NCBI RefSeq assembly: GCF_963924675.1
Contig: NC_089236.1
Coordinates: 44,672,500 to 44,736,499 of the forward strand
Reading direction: 5' to 3'
From: Phocoena phocoena
Lineage: Eukaryota > Chordata > Mammalia > Artiodactyla > Phocoenidae
Length of the DNA stretch: 64,000 nucleotides
Shown here piece by piece: positions 35,859 to 49,648 of the stretch; position 1 is the stretch's first letter, and every line of letters begins with the position of its first letter. The notes below the pieces were generated by a model that was given only the letters and a program-made list of their open reading frames with translations, searched no databases and was not told the DNA's origin. The translations under genes and the position numbers were made by a program.

Positions 35859-37238
35859 ACCAAGGAACGCCCTAGCTACTCCTCTGGGGCCTGTGGCTAT
35901 TCAGAAGCCTGCATTGCCACCGCAAGAAGCGGACTGAAATTGCAGTAAGAACGCAAGGGGACTTTCTTCTGGAGGCACGGTGACTTTAGGCAGGAGGTCC
36001 TAGATGGAATGCGAGGGCGAGGGTGCTCTCAGTGCAGGTCAGAGTAGGGCAAGGCGTAAAACCTCAAGGCCTGTGAGACGTGCCAAAATTCTGTTCGTGA
36101 ACGTGTGGGTGTGATGGGGAAATTAAGCTGCTTCGGTGGAGACTGCTGTGCGTTTCCCTACCCTCGGCGTAGAGAGAGTGGCTCCAAAGGGCTACGGGGC
36201 TGGATGTTGCTTAGGAGACCTAAGGGGTCCTGGGGTTAGTCTGTGTTCCAGCCGGGAAAAGGGAGCCCACGCGATTTTCCTAGGTGTCCGGAAAACTCTA
36301 CTGCCATCAAAGATATGCAGAGCAGAGGCTACGGCCTCATGGAAAGTGCTGCACGCCTCCGTTTCTGCAGGGCAAGTCCGGCCTTAACCTACAGGCATGT
36401 GCTCACACTGAGTGTCCCGTTAGCGACACAGCTTTGAAAGATGCTGACTTTCTCCTCGAGCTGAGTGACTTCAGGTACGAGGTCCGCGAAGTATGCAAAG
36501 CAGAGTGTTTTCTCTTGGCAGCTCACACAAGGGCGGCAACCGGTATTTCCTGGGCGCTTCGGAAACACCAGAAATCGTGTCCTGAAGCTGTTTGAGGGCT
36601 CTGGAAATAGAGCTCTCCTCAAGGAACGCGCAGTGTGTTGCCCATCACTCGGACCGCACGGAGGACATCGGAGGGGAAGACCACTGGGACTCGATGTTGC
36701 TCAGCTGGTCCACCGGGGTCTGGAGATACTCACTGACAATGGAGGAAAATGGATGCAAACCAGAGGGGCCTACGAGTCCTCAGAAGGGTACTTCCCTGAA
36801 AGTAAAGGCGAAGAGCTACTAAGAACTCGTGGAAACAGCTGCATGCCTCCCTTTCTGCCCGGCTACTCAGGGCCTAACCTGGAGGCAAGTTCTCACGTTG
36901 AGTTTCTCTTGACTTCTAGAGCTTGTCAGGCTGACCACTACGGCGTCCATGGAAGCACCTGGTTTAGACCGAGCAAACTCATTTTCTTCCCAGAAGCATT
37001 CCTACAGGGTTCCCAGGCCTGTCAACAGCAGGGATTTCAGGTAGCTTCAACGCACCGTGAATGCAGCCTTCCAAATTGGAAAGCGAGGATGTTTAAAAGA
37101 GGCCGCCGATTTCATGCGCAAACGCAGCATACATTGCTGTTGTTTCTAACAAGTCAAAAGAGACACATGGCCCCTTGTGTTTGCTTGCCTGAATCAGCTT
37201 CTAGAAGCAGGGGGTTGTGCATCAAGTGGACTGCCTCA
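35859..37238 (+). repeat. Unit U27 (gagggcgagg type)
   Basis: Counterpart of U2, sharing cagagtaggg and ggaccgcacg. Confidence 0.97.
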
Positions 37239-38618
37239 ACCACGGAACGCCCTAGCTACTCCTCTGGGGCCTGTGGCTATTCAGAAGCCTGCATTGCCAC
37301 CGCAAGAAGCGGACTGAAATTGCAGTAAGAACGCAAGGGGACTTTCTTCTGGAGGCACTGTGACTTCAGGCAGGAGGTCCTAGATGGGATGCGAGGTCGA
37401 GGGTCCTCTCAGTGCAGCTCAGACTATGGCAAGGAGTAAGACCTCAAGGCCTGTGAGACGTGCCAAAATTCTGTTCGTGAACGTGTGGGTGTGATGGGGA
37501 AATTAAGCTGCTTCGGTGGAGACTGCTGTGCGTTTCCCTACCCTCGGCGTAGAGAGAGTGGCTCCAAAGGGCTACGGGGCTGGATGTTGCTTAGGAGACC
37601 TAAGGGGTCCTGGTGTTAGTCTGTGTTCCAGCCGGGAAAAGGGAGCCCACGCGATTTTCCTAGGTGTCCGGAAAACTCTACTGCCATCAAAGATATGCAG
37701 AGCAGAGGCTACGGCCTCATGGAAAGTGCTGCACGCCTCCGTTTCTGCAGGGCAAGTCCGGCCTTAACCTACAGGCATGTGCTCACACTGAGTGTCCCGT
37801 TAGCGACACAGCTTTGAAAGATGCTGACTTTCTCCTCGAGCTGAGTGACTTCAGGTACGAGGTCCGCGAAGTATGCAAACCAGAGTGTTTTCTCTTGGCA
37901 GCTCACACAAGGGCGGCAACCGGTATTTCCTGGGCGCTTCGGAAACATCAGAAATCGTGTTCTGAAGCTGTTTGAGGGCTCTGGAAATAGAGCTCTCCTC
38001 AAGGAACGCGCAGTGTGTTGCCCATCACTCGGCACGCACGGAGGGCATCGGAGGGGAAGACCACTGGGACTCGATGTTGCTCAGCTGGTCCACCGGGGTC
38101 TGGAGATACTCACTGACAATGGAGGAAAATGGATGCAAACCAGAGGGGCCTACGAGTCCTCAGAAGGGTACTTCCCTGAAAGTAAAGGCGAAGAGCTACT
38201 AAGAACTCGTGGAAACAGCTGCATGCCTCCCTTTCTGCCCGGCTACTCAGGGCCTAACCTGGAGGCAAGTTCTCACGTTGAGTTTCTCTTGACTTCTAGA
38301 GCTTGTCAGGCTGACCACTACGGCGTCCATGGAAGCACCTGGTTTAGACCGAGCAAACTCATTTTCTTCCCAGAAGCATTCCTACAGGGTTCCCAGGCCT
38401 GTCAACAGCAGGGATTTCAGGTAGCTTCAACGCACCGTGAATGCAGCCTTCCAAATTGGAAAGCGAGGATGTTAAAATCAGGCCCCCGATTTCATGCGCA
38501 AACGCAGCATACATTGCTGTTGTTTCTAACAAGTCAAAAGAGACACATGGCCCCTTGTGTTTGCTTGCCTGAATCAGCTTCTCGAAGCAGGGGGTTGTGC
38601 ATCAAGTGGACTGCCTAA
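37239..38618 (+). repeat. Unit U28
   Basis: Counterpart of U3, sharing accacggaac, cactgtgac and gttaaaatcagg. A at 38453 differs from U3. Confidence 0.97.
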
Positions 38619-39998
38619 ACCAAGGAACGCCCTAGCTACTCCTCTGGGGCCTGTGGCTATTCAGAAGCCTGCATGGCCACCGCAAGAAGCGGACTGAAAT
38701 TGCAGTAAGAACGCAAGGGGACTTTCTTCTGGAGGCACGGTGACTTCAGGCAGGAGGTCCTAGATGGGATGCGAGGTCGAGGGTCCTCTCAGTGCAGCTC
38801 AGACTATGGCAAGGAGTAAGACCTCAAGGCCTGTGAGACGTGCCAAAATTCTGTTCGTGAACGTGTGGGTGTGATGGGGAAATTAAGCTGCTTCGGTGGA
38901 GACTGCTGTGCGTTTCCCTACCCTCGGCGTAGAGAGAGTGGCTCCAAAGGGCTACGGGGCTGGATGTTGCTTAGGAGACCTAAGGGGTCCTGGGGTTAGT
39001 CTGTGTTCCAGCCGGGAACAGGGAGCCCACGCGATTTTCCTAGGTGTCCGGAAAACTCTACTGCCATCAAAGATATGCAGAGCAGAGGCTACGGCCTCAT
39101 GGAAAGTGCTGCACGCCTCCGTTTCTGCAGGGCAAGTCCGGCCTTAACCTACAGGCATGTGCTCACACTGAGTGTCCCGTTCGCGACACAGCTTTGAAAG
39201 ATGCTGACTTTCTCCTCGAGCTGAGTGACTTCAGGTACGAGGTCCGCGAAGTATGCAAAGCAGAGTGTTTTCTCTTGGCAGCTCACACAAGGGCGGCAAC
39301 CGGTATTTCCTGGGCGCTTCGGAAACATCAGAAATCGTGTCCTGAAGCTGTTTGAGGGCTCTGGAAATAGAGCTCTCCTCAAGGAACGCGCAGTGTGTTG
39401 CCCATCACTCGGCACGCACGGAGGGCATCGGAGGGGAAGACCACTGGGACTCGATGTTGCTCAGCTGGTCCACCGGGGTCTGGAGATACTCACTGACAAT
39501 GGAGGAAAATGGATGCAAACCAGAGGGGCCTACGAGTCCTCAGAAGGGTACTTCCCTGAAAGTAAAGGCGAAGAGCTACTAAGAACTCGTGGAAACAGCT
39601 GCATGCCTCCCTTTCTGCCCGGCTACTCAGGGCCTAACCTGGAGGCAAGTTCTCACGTTGAGTTTCTCTTGACTTCTAGAGCTTGTCAGGCTGACCACTA
39701 CGGCGTCCATGGAAGCACCTGGTTTAGACCGATCAAACTCATTTTCTTCCCAGAAGCATTCCTACAGGGTTCCCAGGCCTGTCAACAGCAGGGATTTCAG
39801 GTAGCTTCAACGCACCGTGAATGCAGCCTTCCAAATTGGAAAGCGAGGATGTTTAAAAGAGGCCCCCGATTTCATGCGCAAACGCAGCATACATTGCTGT
39901 TGTTTCTAACAAGTCAAAAGAGACACATGGCCCCTTGTGTTTGCTTGCCTGAATCAGCTTCTAGAAGCAGGGGGTTGTGCATCAAGTGGACTGCCTAA
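38619..39998 (+). repeat. Unit U29
   Basis: Counterpart of U4 with cccgttcgcg, ccgatcaaac and a ttctagaagc end. Confidence 0.97.
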
Positions 39999-41378
39999 AC
40001 CAAGGAACGCCCTAGCTACTCCTCTGGGGCCTGTGGCTATTCAGAAGCCTGCATTGCCACCGCAAGAAGCGGACTGAAATTGCAGTAAGAACGCAAGGGG
40101 ACTTTCTTCTGGAGGCACGGTGACTTCAGGCAGGAGGTCCTAGATGGGATGCGAGGTCGAGGGTCCTCTCAGTGCAGCTCAGACTATGGCAAGGAGTAAG
40201 ACCTCAAGGCCTGTGAGACGTGCCAAAATTCTGTTCGTGAACGTGTGGGTGTGATGGGGAAATTAAGCTGCTTCGGTGGAGACTGCTGTGCGTTTCCCTA
40301 CCCTCGGCGTAGAGAGAGTGGCTCCAAAGGGCTACGGGGCTGGATGTTGCTTAGGAGACCTAAGGGGTCCTGGGGTTAGTCTGTGTTCCAGCCGGGAACA
40401 GGGAGCCCACGCGATTTTCCTAGGTGTCCGGAAAACTCTACTGCCATAAAAGATATGCAGAGCAGAGGCTACGGCCTCATGGAAAGTGCTGCACGCCTCC
40501 GTTTCTGCAGGGCAAGTCCGGCCTTAACCTACAGGCATGTGCTCACTCTGAGTGTCCCGTTAGCGACACAGCTTTGAAAGATGCTGACTTTCTCCTCGAG
40601 CTGAGTGACTTCAGGTACGAGGTCCGCGAAGTATGCAAAGCAGAGTGTTTTCTCTTGGCAGCTCACACAAGGGCGGCAACCGGTATTTCCTGGGCGCTTC
40701 GGAAACACCAGAAATCGTGTCCTGAAGCTGTTTGAGGGCTCTGGAAATAGAGCTCTCCTCAAGGAACGCGCAGTGTGTTGCCCATCACTCGGCACGCACG
40801 GAGGGCATCGGAGGGGAAGACCACTGGGCCTCGATGTTGCTCAGCTGGTCCACCGGGGTCTGGAGATACTCACTGACAATGGAGGAAAATGGATGCAAAC
40901 CAGAGGGGCCTACGAGTCCTCAGAAGGGTACTTCCCTGAAAGTAAAGGCGAAGAGCTACTAAGAACTCGTGGAAACAGCTGCATGCCTCCCTTTCTGCCC
41001 GGCTACTCAGGGCCTAACCTGGAGGCAAGTTCTCACGTTGAGTTTCTCTTGACTTCTAGAGCTTTTCAGGCTGACCACTACGGCGGCCATGGAAGCACCT
41101 GGTTTAGACCGAGCAAACTCAGTTTCTTCCCAGAAGCATTCCTACAGGGTTCCCAGGCCTGTCAACAGCAGGGATTTCAGGTAGCTTCAACGCACCGTGA
41201 ATGCAGCCTTCCAAATTGGAAAGCGAGGATGTTTAAAAGAGGCCCCCGATTTCATGCGCAAACGCAGCATACATTGCTGTTGTTTCTAACAAGTCAAAAG
41301 AGACACATGGCCCCTTGTGTTTGCTTGCCTGAATCAGCTTCTCGAAGCAGGGGGTTGTGCATCAAGTGGACTGCCTAA
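39999..41378 (+). repeat. Unit U30
   Basis: Counterpart of U5, with gagcttttcagg. Confidence 0.97.
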
Positions 41379-42753
41379 ACCAAGGAACGCCCTAGCTACT
41401 CCTCTGGGGCCTGTGGCTATTCAGAAGCCTGCATGGCCACCGCAAGAAGCGGACTGAAATTGCAGTAAGAACGCAAGGGGACTTTCTTCTGGAGGCACGG
41501 TGACTTCAGGCAGGAGGTCCTAGATGGGATGCGAGGTCGAGGGTCCTCTCAGTGCAGCTCAGACTATGGCAAGGAGTAAGACCTCAAGGCCTGTGTGACG
41601 TGCCAAAATTCTGTTCGTGAACGTGTGGGTGTGATGGGGAAATTAAGCTGCTTCGGTGGAGACTGCTGTGCGTTTCCCTACCCTCGGCGTAGAGAGAGTG
41701 GCTCCAAAGGGCTACGGGGCTGGATGTTGCTTAGGAGACCTAAGGGGTCCTGGGGTTAGTCTGTGTTCCAGCCGGGAACAGGGAGCCCACGCGATTTTCC
41801 TAGGTGTCCGGAAAACTCTACTGCCATAAAAGATATGCAGAGCAGAGGCTACGGCCTCATGGAAAGTGCTGCACGCCTCCGTTTCTGCAGGGCAAGTCCG
41901 GCCTTAACCTACAGGCATGTGCTCACACTGAGTGTCCCGTTAGCGACACAGCTTTGAAAGATGCTGACTTTCTCCTCGAGCTGAGTGACTTCAGGTACGA
42001 GGTCCGCGAAGTATGCAGAGTGTTTTCTCTTGGCAGCTCACACAAGGGCGGCAACCGGTATTTCCTGGGCGCTTCGGACACACCAGAAATCGTGTCCTGA
42101 AGCTGTTTGAGGGCTCTGGAAATAGAGCTCTCCTCAAGGAACGCGCAGTGTGTTGCTCATCACTCGGCACGCACGGAGGGCATCGGAGGGGAAGACCACT
42201 GGGCCTCGATGTTGCTCAGCTGGTCCACCGGGGTCTGGAGATACTCACTGACAATGGAGGAAAATGGATGCAAACCAGAGGGGCCTACGAGTTCTCAGAA
42301 GGGTACTTCCCTGAAAGTAAAGGCGAAGAGCTACTAAGAACTCGTGGAAACAGCTTCATGCCTCCCTTTCTGCCCGGCTACTCAGGGCCTAACCTGGAGG
42401 CAAGTTCTCACGTTGAGTTTCTCTTGACTTCTAGAGCTTGTCAGGCTGACCACCACGGCGGCCATGGAAGCACCTGGTTTAGACCGAGCAAACTCAGTTT
42501 CTTCCCAGAAGCCTTCCTACAGGGTTCCCAGGCCTGTCAACAGCAGGGATTTCAGGTAGCTTCATCGCACCGTGAATGCAGACTTCCAAATTGGAAAGCG
42601 AGGATGTTTAAATCAGGCCCCCGATTTCATGCGCAAACGCAGCATACATTGCTGTTGTTTCTAACAAGTCAAAAGAGACACATGGCCCCTTGTGTTTGCT
42701 TGCCTGAATCAGCTTCTAGAAGCAGGGGGTTGTGCATCAAGTGGACTGCCTAA
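41379..42753 (+). repeat. Unit U31 (5-bp deletion type, 1,375 bp)
   Basis: Counterpart of U6, including the rare gtgtgacgtg. Confidence 0.97.
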
Positions 42754-44133
42754 ACCAAGGAACGCCCTAGCTACTCCTCTGGGGCCTGTGGCTATTCAGA
42801 AGCCTGCATTGCCACCGCAAGAAGCGGACTGAAATTGCAGTAAGAACGCAAGGGGACTTTCTTCTGGAGGCACGGTGACTTCAGGCAGGAGGTCCTAGAT
42901 GGGATGCGAGGTCGAGGGTCCTCTCAGTGCAGGTCAGACTAGGGCAAGGCGTAAGACCTCAAGGCCTGTGAGACGTGCCAAAATTCTGTTCGTGAACGTG
43001 TGGGTGTAATGGGGAAATTAAGCTGCTTCGGTGGAGACTGCTGTGCGTTTCCCTACCCTCGGCGTAGAGAGAGTGGCTCCAAAGGGCTACGGGGCTGGAT
43101 GTTGCTTAGGAGACCTAAGGGGTCCTGGTGTTAGTCTGTGTTCCAGCCGGGAAAAGGGAGCCCACGCGATTTTCCTAGGTGTCCGGAAAACTCTACTGCC
43201 ATCAAAGATATGCAGAGCAGAGGCTACGGCCTCATGGAAAGTGCTGCACGCCTCCGTTTCTGCAGGGCAAGTCCGGCCTTAACCTACAGGCATGTGCTCA
43301 CACTGAGTGTCCCGTTAGCGACACAGCTTTGAAAGATGCTGACTTTCTCCTCGAGCTGAGTGACTTCAGGTACGAGGTCCGCGAAGTATGCAAAGCAGAG
43401 TGTTTTCTCTTGGCAGCTCACACAAGGGCGGCAACCGGTATTTCCTGGGCGCTTCGGAAACATCAGAAATCGTGTCCTGAAGCTGTTTGAGGGCTCTGGA
43501 AATAGAGCTCTCCTCAAGGAACGCGCAGTGTGTTGCCCATCACTCGGCACGCACGGAGGGCATCGGAGGGGAAGACCACTGGGACTCGATGTTGCTCAGC
43601 TGGTCCACCGGGGTCTGGAGATACTCACTGACAATGGAGGAAAATGGATGCAAACCAGAGGGGCCTACGAGTCCTCAGAAGGGTACTTCCCTGAAAGTAA
43701 AGGCGAAGAGCTACTAAGAACTCGTGGAAACAGCTGCATGCCTCCCTTTCTGCCCGGCTACTCAGGGCCTAACCTGGAGGCAAGTTCTCACGTTGAGTTT
43801 CTCTTGACTTCTAGAGCTTGTCAGGCTGACCACTACGGCGTCCATGGAAGCACCTGGTTTAGACCGAGCAAACTCATTTTCTTCCCAGAAGCATTCCTAC
43901 AGGGTTCCCAGGCCTGTCAACAGCAGGGATTTCAGGTAGCTTCAACACACCGTGAATGCAGCCTTCCAAATTGGAAAGCGAGGATGTTTAAATCAGGCCC
44001 CCGATTTCATGCGCAAACGCAGCATACATTGCTGTTGTTTCTAACAAGTCAAAAGAGACACATGGCCCCTTGTGTTTGCTTGCCTGAATCAGCTTCTAGA
44101 AGCAGGGGGTTGTGCATCAAGTGGACTGCCTAA
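42754..44133 (+). repeat. Unit U32
   Basis: Counterpart of U7, including gtgtaatggg and caacacacc. Confidence 0.97.
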
Positions 44134-45513
44134 ACCAAGGAACGCCCTAGCTACTCCTCTGGGGCCTGTGGCTATTCAGAAGCCTGCATGGCCACCGCAA
44201 GAAGCGGACTGAAATTGCAGTAAGAACGCAAGGGGACTTTCTTCTGGAGGCACGGTGACTTCAGGCAGGAGGTCCTAGATGGAATGCGAGGTGGAGTGTC
44301 CTCTCAGTGCAGCTCAGACTATGGCAAGGAGTAAGACCTCAAGGCCTGTGAGACGTGCCAAAATTCTGTTCGTGAACGTGTGGGTATGATGGGGAAATTA
44401 AGCTGCTTCGGTGGAGACTGCTGTGCGTTTCCCTACCCTCGGCGTAGAGAGAGTGGCTCCAAAGGGCTACGGGGCTGGATGTTGCTTAGGAGACCTAAGG
44501 GGTCCTGGGGTTAGTCTGTGTTCCAGCCGGGAACAGGGAGCCCACGCGATTTTCCTAGGTGTCCGGAAAACTCTACTGCCATAAAAGATATGCAGAGCAG
44601 AGGCTACGGCCTCATGGAAAGTGCTGCACGCCTCCGTTTCTGCAGGGCAAGTCCGGCCTTAACCTACAGGCATGTGCTCACTCTGAGTGTCCCGTTAGCG
44701 ACACAGCTTTGAAAGATGCTGACTTTCTCCTCGAGCTGAGTGACTTCAGGTACGAGGTCCGCGAAGTATGCAAAGCAGAGTGTTTTCTCTTGGCAGCTCA
44801 CACAAGGGCGGCAACCGGTATTTCCTGGGCGCTTCGGAAACACCAGAAATCGTGTCCTGAAGCTGTTTGAGGGCTCTGGAAATAGAGCTCTCCTCAAGGA
44901 ACGCGCAGTGTGTTGCCCATCACTCGGCACGCACGCAGGGCATCGGAGGGGAAGACCACTGGGCCTCGATGTTGCTCAGCTGGTCCACCGGGGTCTGGAG
45001 ATACTCACTGACAATGGAGGAAAATGGATGCAAACCAGAGGGGCCTACGAGTCCTCAGAAGGGTACTTCCCTGAAAGTAAAGGCGAAGAGCTACTAAGAA
45101 CTCGTGGAAACAGCTGCATGCCTCCCTTTCTGCCCGGCTACTCAGGGCCTAACCTGGAGGCAAGTTCTCACGTTGAGTTTCTCTTGACTTCTAGAGCTTT
45201 TCAGGCTGACCACTACGGCGGCCATGGAAGCACCTGGTTTAGACCGAGCAAACTCAGTTTCTTCCCAGAAGCATTCCTACAGGGTTCCCAGGCCTGTCAA
45301 CAGCAGGGATTTCAGGTAGCTTCAACGCACCGTGAATGCAGCCTTCCAAATTGGAAAGCGAGGATGTTTAAAAGAGGCCCCCGATTTCATGCGCAAACGC
45401 AGCATACATTGCTGTTGTTTCTAACAAGTCAAAAGAGACACATGGCCCCTTGTGTTTGCTTGCCTGAATCAGCTTCTCGAAGCAGGGGGTTGTGCATCAA
45501 GTGGACTGCCTAA
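44134..45513 (+). repeat. Unit U33
   Basis: Counterpart of U8, with gaggtggagtg joined to a U5-like body. Confidence 0.97.
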
Positions 45514-46893
45514 ACCAAGGAACGCCCTAGCTACTCCTCTGGGGCCTGTGGCTATTCAGAAGCCTGCATGGCCACCGCAAGAAGCGGACTGAAATTGCAG
45601 TAAGAACGCAAGGGGACTTTCTTCTGGAGGCACGGTGACTTCAGGCAGGAGGTCCTAGATGGGATGCGAGGTCGAGGGTCCTCTCAGTGCAGCTCAGACT
45701 ATGGCAAGGAGTAAGACCTCAAGGCCTGTGAGACGTGCCAAAATTCTGTTCGTGAACGTGTGGGTGTGATGGGGAAATTAAGCTGCTTCGGTGGAGACTG
45801 CTGTGCGTTTCCCTACCCTCGGCGTAGAGAGAGTGGCTCCAAAGGGCTACGGGGCTGGATGTTGCTTAGGAGACCTAAGGGGTCCTGGGGTTAGTCTGTG
45901 TTCCAGCCGGGAACAGGGAGCCCACGCGATTTTCCTAGGTGTCCGGAAAACTCTACTGCCAAAAAAAATATGCAGAGCAGAGGCTACGGCCTCATGGAAA
46001 GTGCTGCACGCCTCCGTTTCTGCAGGGCAAGTCCGGCCTTAACCTACAGGCATGTGCTCACACTGAGTGTCCCGTTAGCGACACAGCTTTGAAAGATGCT
46101 GACTTTCTCCTCGAGCTGAGTGACTTCAGGTACGAGGTCCGCGAAGTATGCAAAGCAGAGTGTTTTCTCTTGGCAGCTCACACAAGGGCGGCAACCGGTA
46201 TTTCCTGGGCGCTTCGGAAACACCAGAAATCGTGTCCTGAAGCTGTTTGAGGGCTCTGGAAATAGAGCTCTCCTCAAGGAACGCGCAGTGTGTTGCCCAT
46301 CACTCGGAACGCACGGAGGACATCGGAGGGGAAGACCACTGGGACTCGATGTTGCTCAGCTGGTCCACCGGGGTCTGGAGATACTCACTGACAATGGAGG
46401 AAAATGGATGCAAACCAGAGGGGCCTACGAGTCCTCAGAAGGGTACTTCCCTGAAAGTAAAGGCGAAGAGCTACTAAGAACTCGTGGAAACAGCTGCATG
46501 CCTCCCTTTCTGCCCGGCTACTCAGGGCCTAACCTGGAGGCAAGTTCTCACGTTGAGTTTCTCTTGACTTCTAGAGCTTGTCAGGCTGACCACTACGGCG
46601 TCCATGGAAGCACCTGGTTTAGACCGAGCAAACTCATTTTCTTCCCAGAAGCATTCCTACAGGGTTCCCAGGCCTGTCAACAGCAGGGATTTCAGGTAGC
46701 TTCAACGCACCGTGAATGCAGCCTTCCAAATTGGAAAGCGAGGATGTTTAAATCAGGCCCCCGATTTCATGCGCAAACGCAGCATACATTGCTGTTGTTT
46801 CTAACAAGTCAAAAGAGACACATGGCCCCTTGTGTTTGCTTGCCTGAATCAGCTTCTCGAAGCAGGGGGTTGTGCATCAAGTGGACTGCCTAA
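45514..46893 (+). repeat. Unit U34 (chimeric)
   Basis: Counterpart of U9. The A8 run near 45961 lies beside ggaacgcacg near 46307. Confidence 0.96.
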
Positions 46894-48268
46894 ACCAAGG
46901 AACGCCCTAGCTACTCCTCTGGGGCCTGTGGCTATTCAGAAGCCTGCATGGCCACCGCAAGAAGCGGACTGAAATTGCAGTAAGAACGCAAGGGGACTTT
47001 CTTCTGGAGGCACGGTGACTTCAGGCAGGAGGTCCTAGATGGAATGCGAGGTGGAGTGTCCTCTCAGTGCAGCTCAGACTATGGCAAGGAGTAAGACCTC
47101 AAGGCCTGTGAGACGTGCCAAAATTCTGTTCGTGAACGTGTGGGTATGATGGGGAAATTAAGCTGCTTCGGTGGAGACTGCTGTGCGTTTCACTACCCTC
47201 GGCGTAGAGAGAGTGGCTCCAAAGGGCTACGGGGCTGGATGTTGCTTAGGAGACCTAAGGGGTCCTGGGGTTAGTCTGTGTTCCAGCCGGGAACAGGGAG
47301 CCCACGCGATTTTCCTAGGTGTCCGGAAAACTCTACTGCCATAAAAGATATGCAGAGCAGAGGCTACGGCCTCATGGAAAGTGCTGCACGCCTCCGTTTC
47401 TGCAGGGCAAGTCCGGCCTTAACCTACAGGCATGTGCTCACACTGAGTGTCCCGTTAGCGACACAGCTTTGAAAGATGCTGACTTTCTCCTCGAGCTGAG
47501 TGACTTCAGGTACGAGGTCCGCGAAGTATGCAGAGTGTTTTCTCTTGGCAGCTCACACAAGGGCGGCAACCGGTATTTCCTGGGCGCTTCGGACACACCA
47601 GAAATCGTGTCCTGAAGCTGTTTGAGGGCTCTGGAAATAGAGCTCTCCTCAAGGAACGCGCAGTGTGTTGCTCATCACTCGGCACGCACGGAGGGCATCG
47701 GAGGGGAAGACCACTGGGCCTCGATGTTGCTCAGCTGGTCCACCGGGGTCTGGAGATACTCACTGACAATGGAGGAAAATGGATGCAAACCAGAGGGGCC
47801 TACGAGTTCTCAGAAGGGTACTTCCCTGAAAGTAAAGGCGAAGAGCTACTAAGAACTCGTGGAAACAGCTTCATGCCTCCCTTTCTGCCCGGCTACTCAG
47901 GGCCTAACCTGGAGGCAAGTTCTCACGTTGAGTTTCTCTTGACTTCTAGAGCTTGTCAGGCTGACCACCACGGCGGCCATGGAAGCACCTGGTTTAGACC
48001 GAGCAAACTCAGTTTCTTCCCAGAAGCCTTCCTACAGGGTTCCCAGGCCTGTCAACAGCAGGGATTTCAGGTAGCTTCATCGCACCGTGAATGCAGACTT
48101 CCAAATTGGAAAGCGAGGATGTTTAAATCAGGCCCCCGATTTCATGCGCAAACGCAGCATACATTGCTGTTGTTTCTAACAAGTCAAAAGAGACACATGG
48201 CCCCTTGTGTTTGCTTGCCTGAATCAGCTTCTAGAAGCAGGGGGTTGTGCATCAAGTGGACTGCCTAA
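46894..48268 (+). repeat. Unit U35 (5-bp deletion type, 1,375 bp)
   Basis: Counterpart of U10. Confidence 0.97.
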
Positions 48269-49648
48269 ACCAAGGAACGCCCTAGCTACTCCTCTGGGGC
48301 CTGTGGCTATTCAGAAGCCTGCATTGCCACCGCAAGAAGCGGACTGAAATTGCAGTAAGAACGCAAGGGGACTTTCTTCTGGAGGCACGGTGACTTCAGG
48401 CAGGAGGTCCTAGATGGGATGCGAGGTCGAGGGTCCTCTCAGTGCAGGTCAGACTAGGGCAAGGCGTAAGACCTCAAGGCCTGTGAGACGTGCCAAAATT
48501 CTGTTCGTGAACGTGTGGGTGTGATGGGGAAATTAAGCTGCTTCGGTGGAGACTGCTGTGCGTTTCCCTACCCTCGGCGTAGAGAGAGTGGCTCCAAAGG
48601 GCTACGGGGCTGGATGTTGCTTAGGAGACCTAAGGGGTCCTGGTGTTAGTCTGTGTTCCAGCCGGGAAAAGGGAGCCCACGCGATTTTCCTAGGTGTCCG
48701 GAAAACTCTACTGCCATCAAAGATATGCAGAGCAGAGGCTACGGCCTCATGGAAAGTGCTGCACGCCTCCGTTTCTGCAGGGCAAGTCCGGCCTTAACCT
48801 ACAGGCATGTGCTCACACTGAGTGTCCCGTTAGCGACACAGCTTTGAAAGATGCTGACTTTCTCCTCGAGCTGAGTGACTTCAGGTACGAGGTCCGCGAA
48901 GTATGCAAAGCAGAGTGTTTTCTCTTGGCAGCTCACACAAGGGCGGCAACCGGTATTTCCTGGGCGCTTCGGAAACATCAGAAATCGTGTCCTGAAGCTG
49001 TTTGAGGGCTCTGGAAATAGAGCTCTCCTCAAGGAACGCGCAGTGTGTTGCCCATCACTCGGCACGCACGGAGGGCATCGGAGGGGAAGACCACTGGGAC
49101 TCGATGTTGCTCAGCTGGTCCACCGGGGTCTGGAGATACTCACTGACAATGGAGGAAAATGGATGCAAACCAGAGGGGCCTACGAGTCCTCAGAAGGGTA
49201 CTTCCCTGAAAGTAAAGGCGAAGAGCTACTAAGAACTCGTGGAAACAGCTGCATGCCTCCCTTTCTGCCCGGCTACTCAGGGCCTAACCTGGAGGCAAGT
49301 TCTCACGTTGAGTTTCTCTTGACTTCTAGAGCTTGTCAGGCTGACCACTACGGCGTCCATGGAAGCACCTGGTTTAGACCGAGCAAACTCATTTTCTTCC
49401 CAGAAGCATTCCTACAGGGTTCCCAGGCCTGTCAACAGCAGGGATTTCAGGTAGCTTCAACGCACCGTGAATGCAGCCTTCCAAATTGGAAAGCGAGGAT
49501 GTTTAAATCAGGCCCCCGATTTCATGCGCAAACGCAGCATACATTGCTGTTGTTTCTAACAAGTCAAAAGAGACACATGGCCCCTTGTGTTTGCTTGCCT
49601 GAATCAGCTTCTAGAAGCAGGGGGTTGTGCATCAAGTGGACTGCCTAA
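48269..49648 (+). repeat. Unit U36
   Basis: Counterpart of U11, with A at 48583 in place of T14105. Last unit of the collinear block. Confidence 0.97.

Larger units (their letters stand above)
34479..49648 (+). repeat. Higher-order block, copy 2 (U26-U36)
   Basis: Second copy of the eleven-unit block at 1-15170, with the same types in the same order and shared private variants. Together with U12-U25 it defines a 25-unit, 34,478-bp higher-order period. Downstream the two copies diverge in structure: copy 1 continues directly with U12, while copy 2 has three more units (U37-U39) before the U12 equivalent, U40. Confidence 0.93.
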
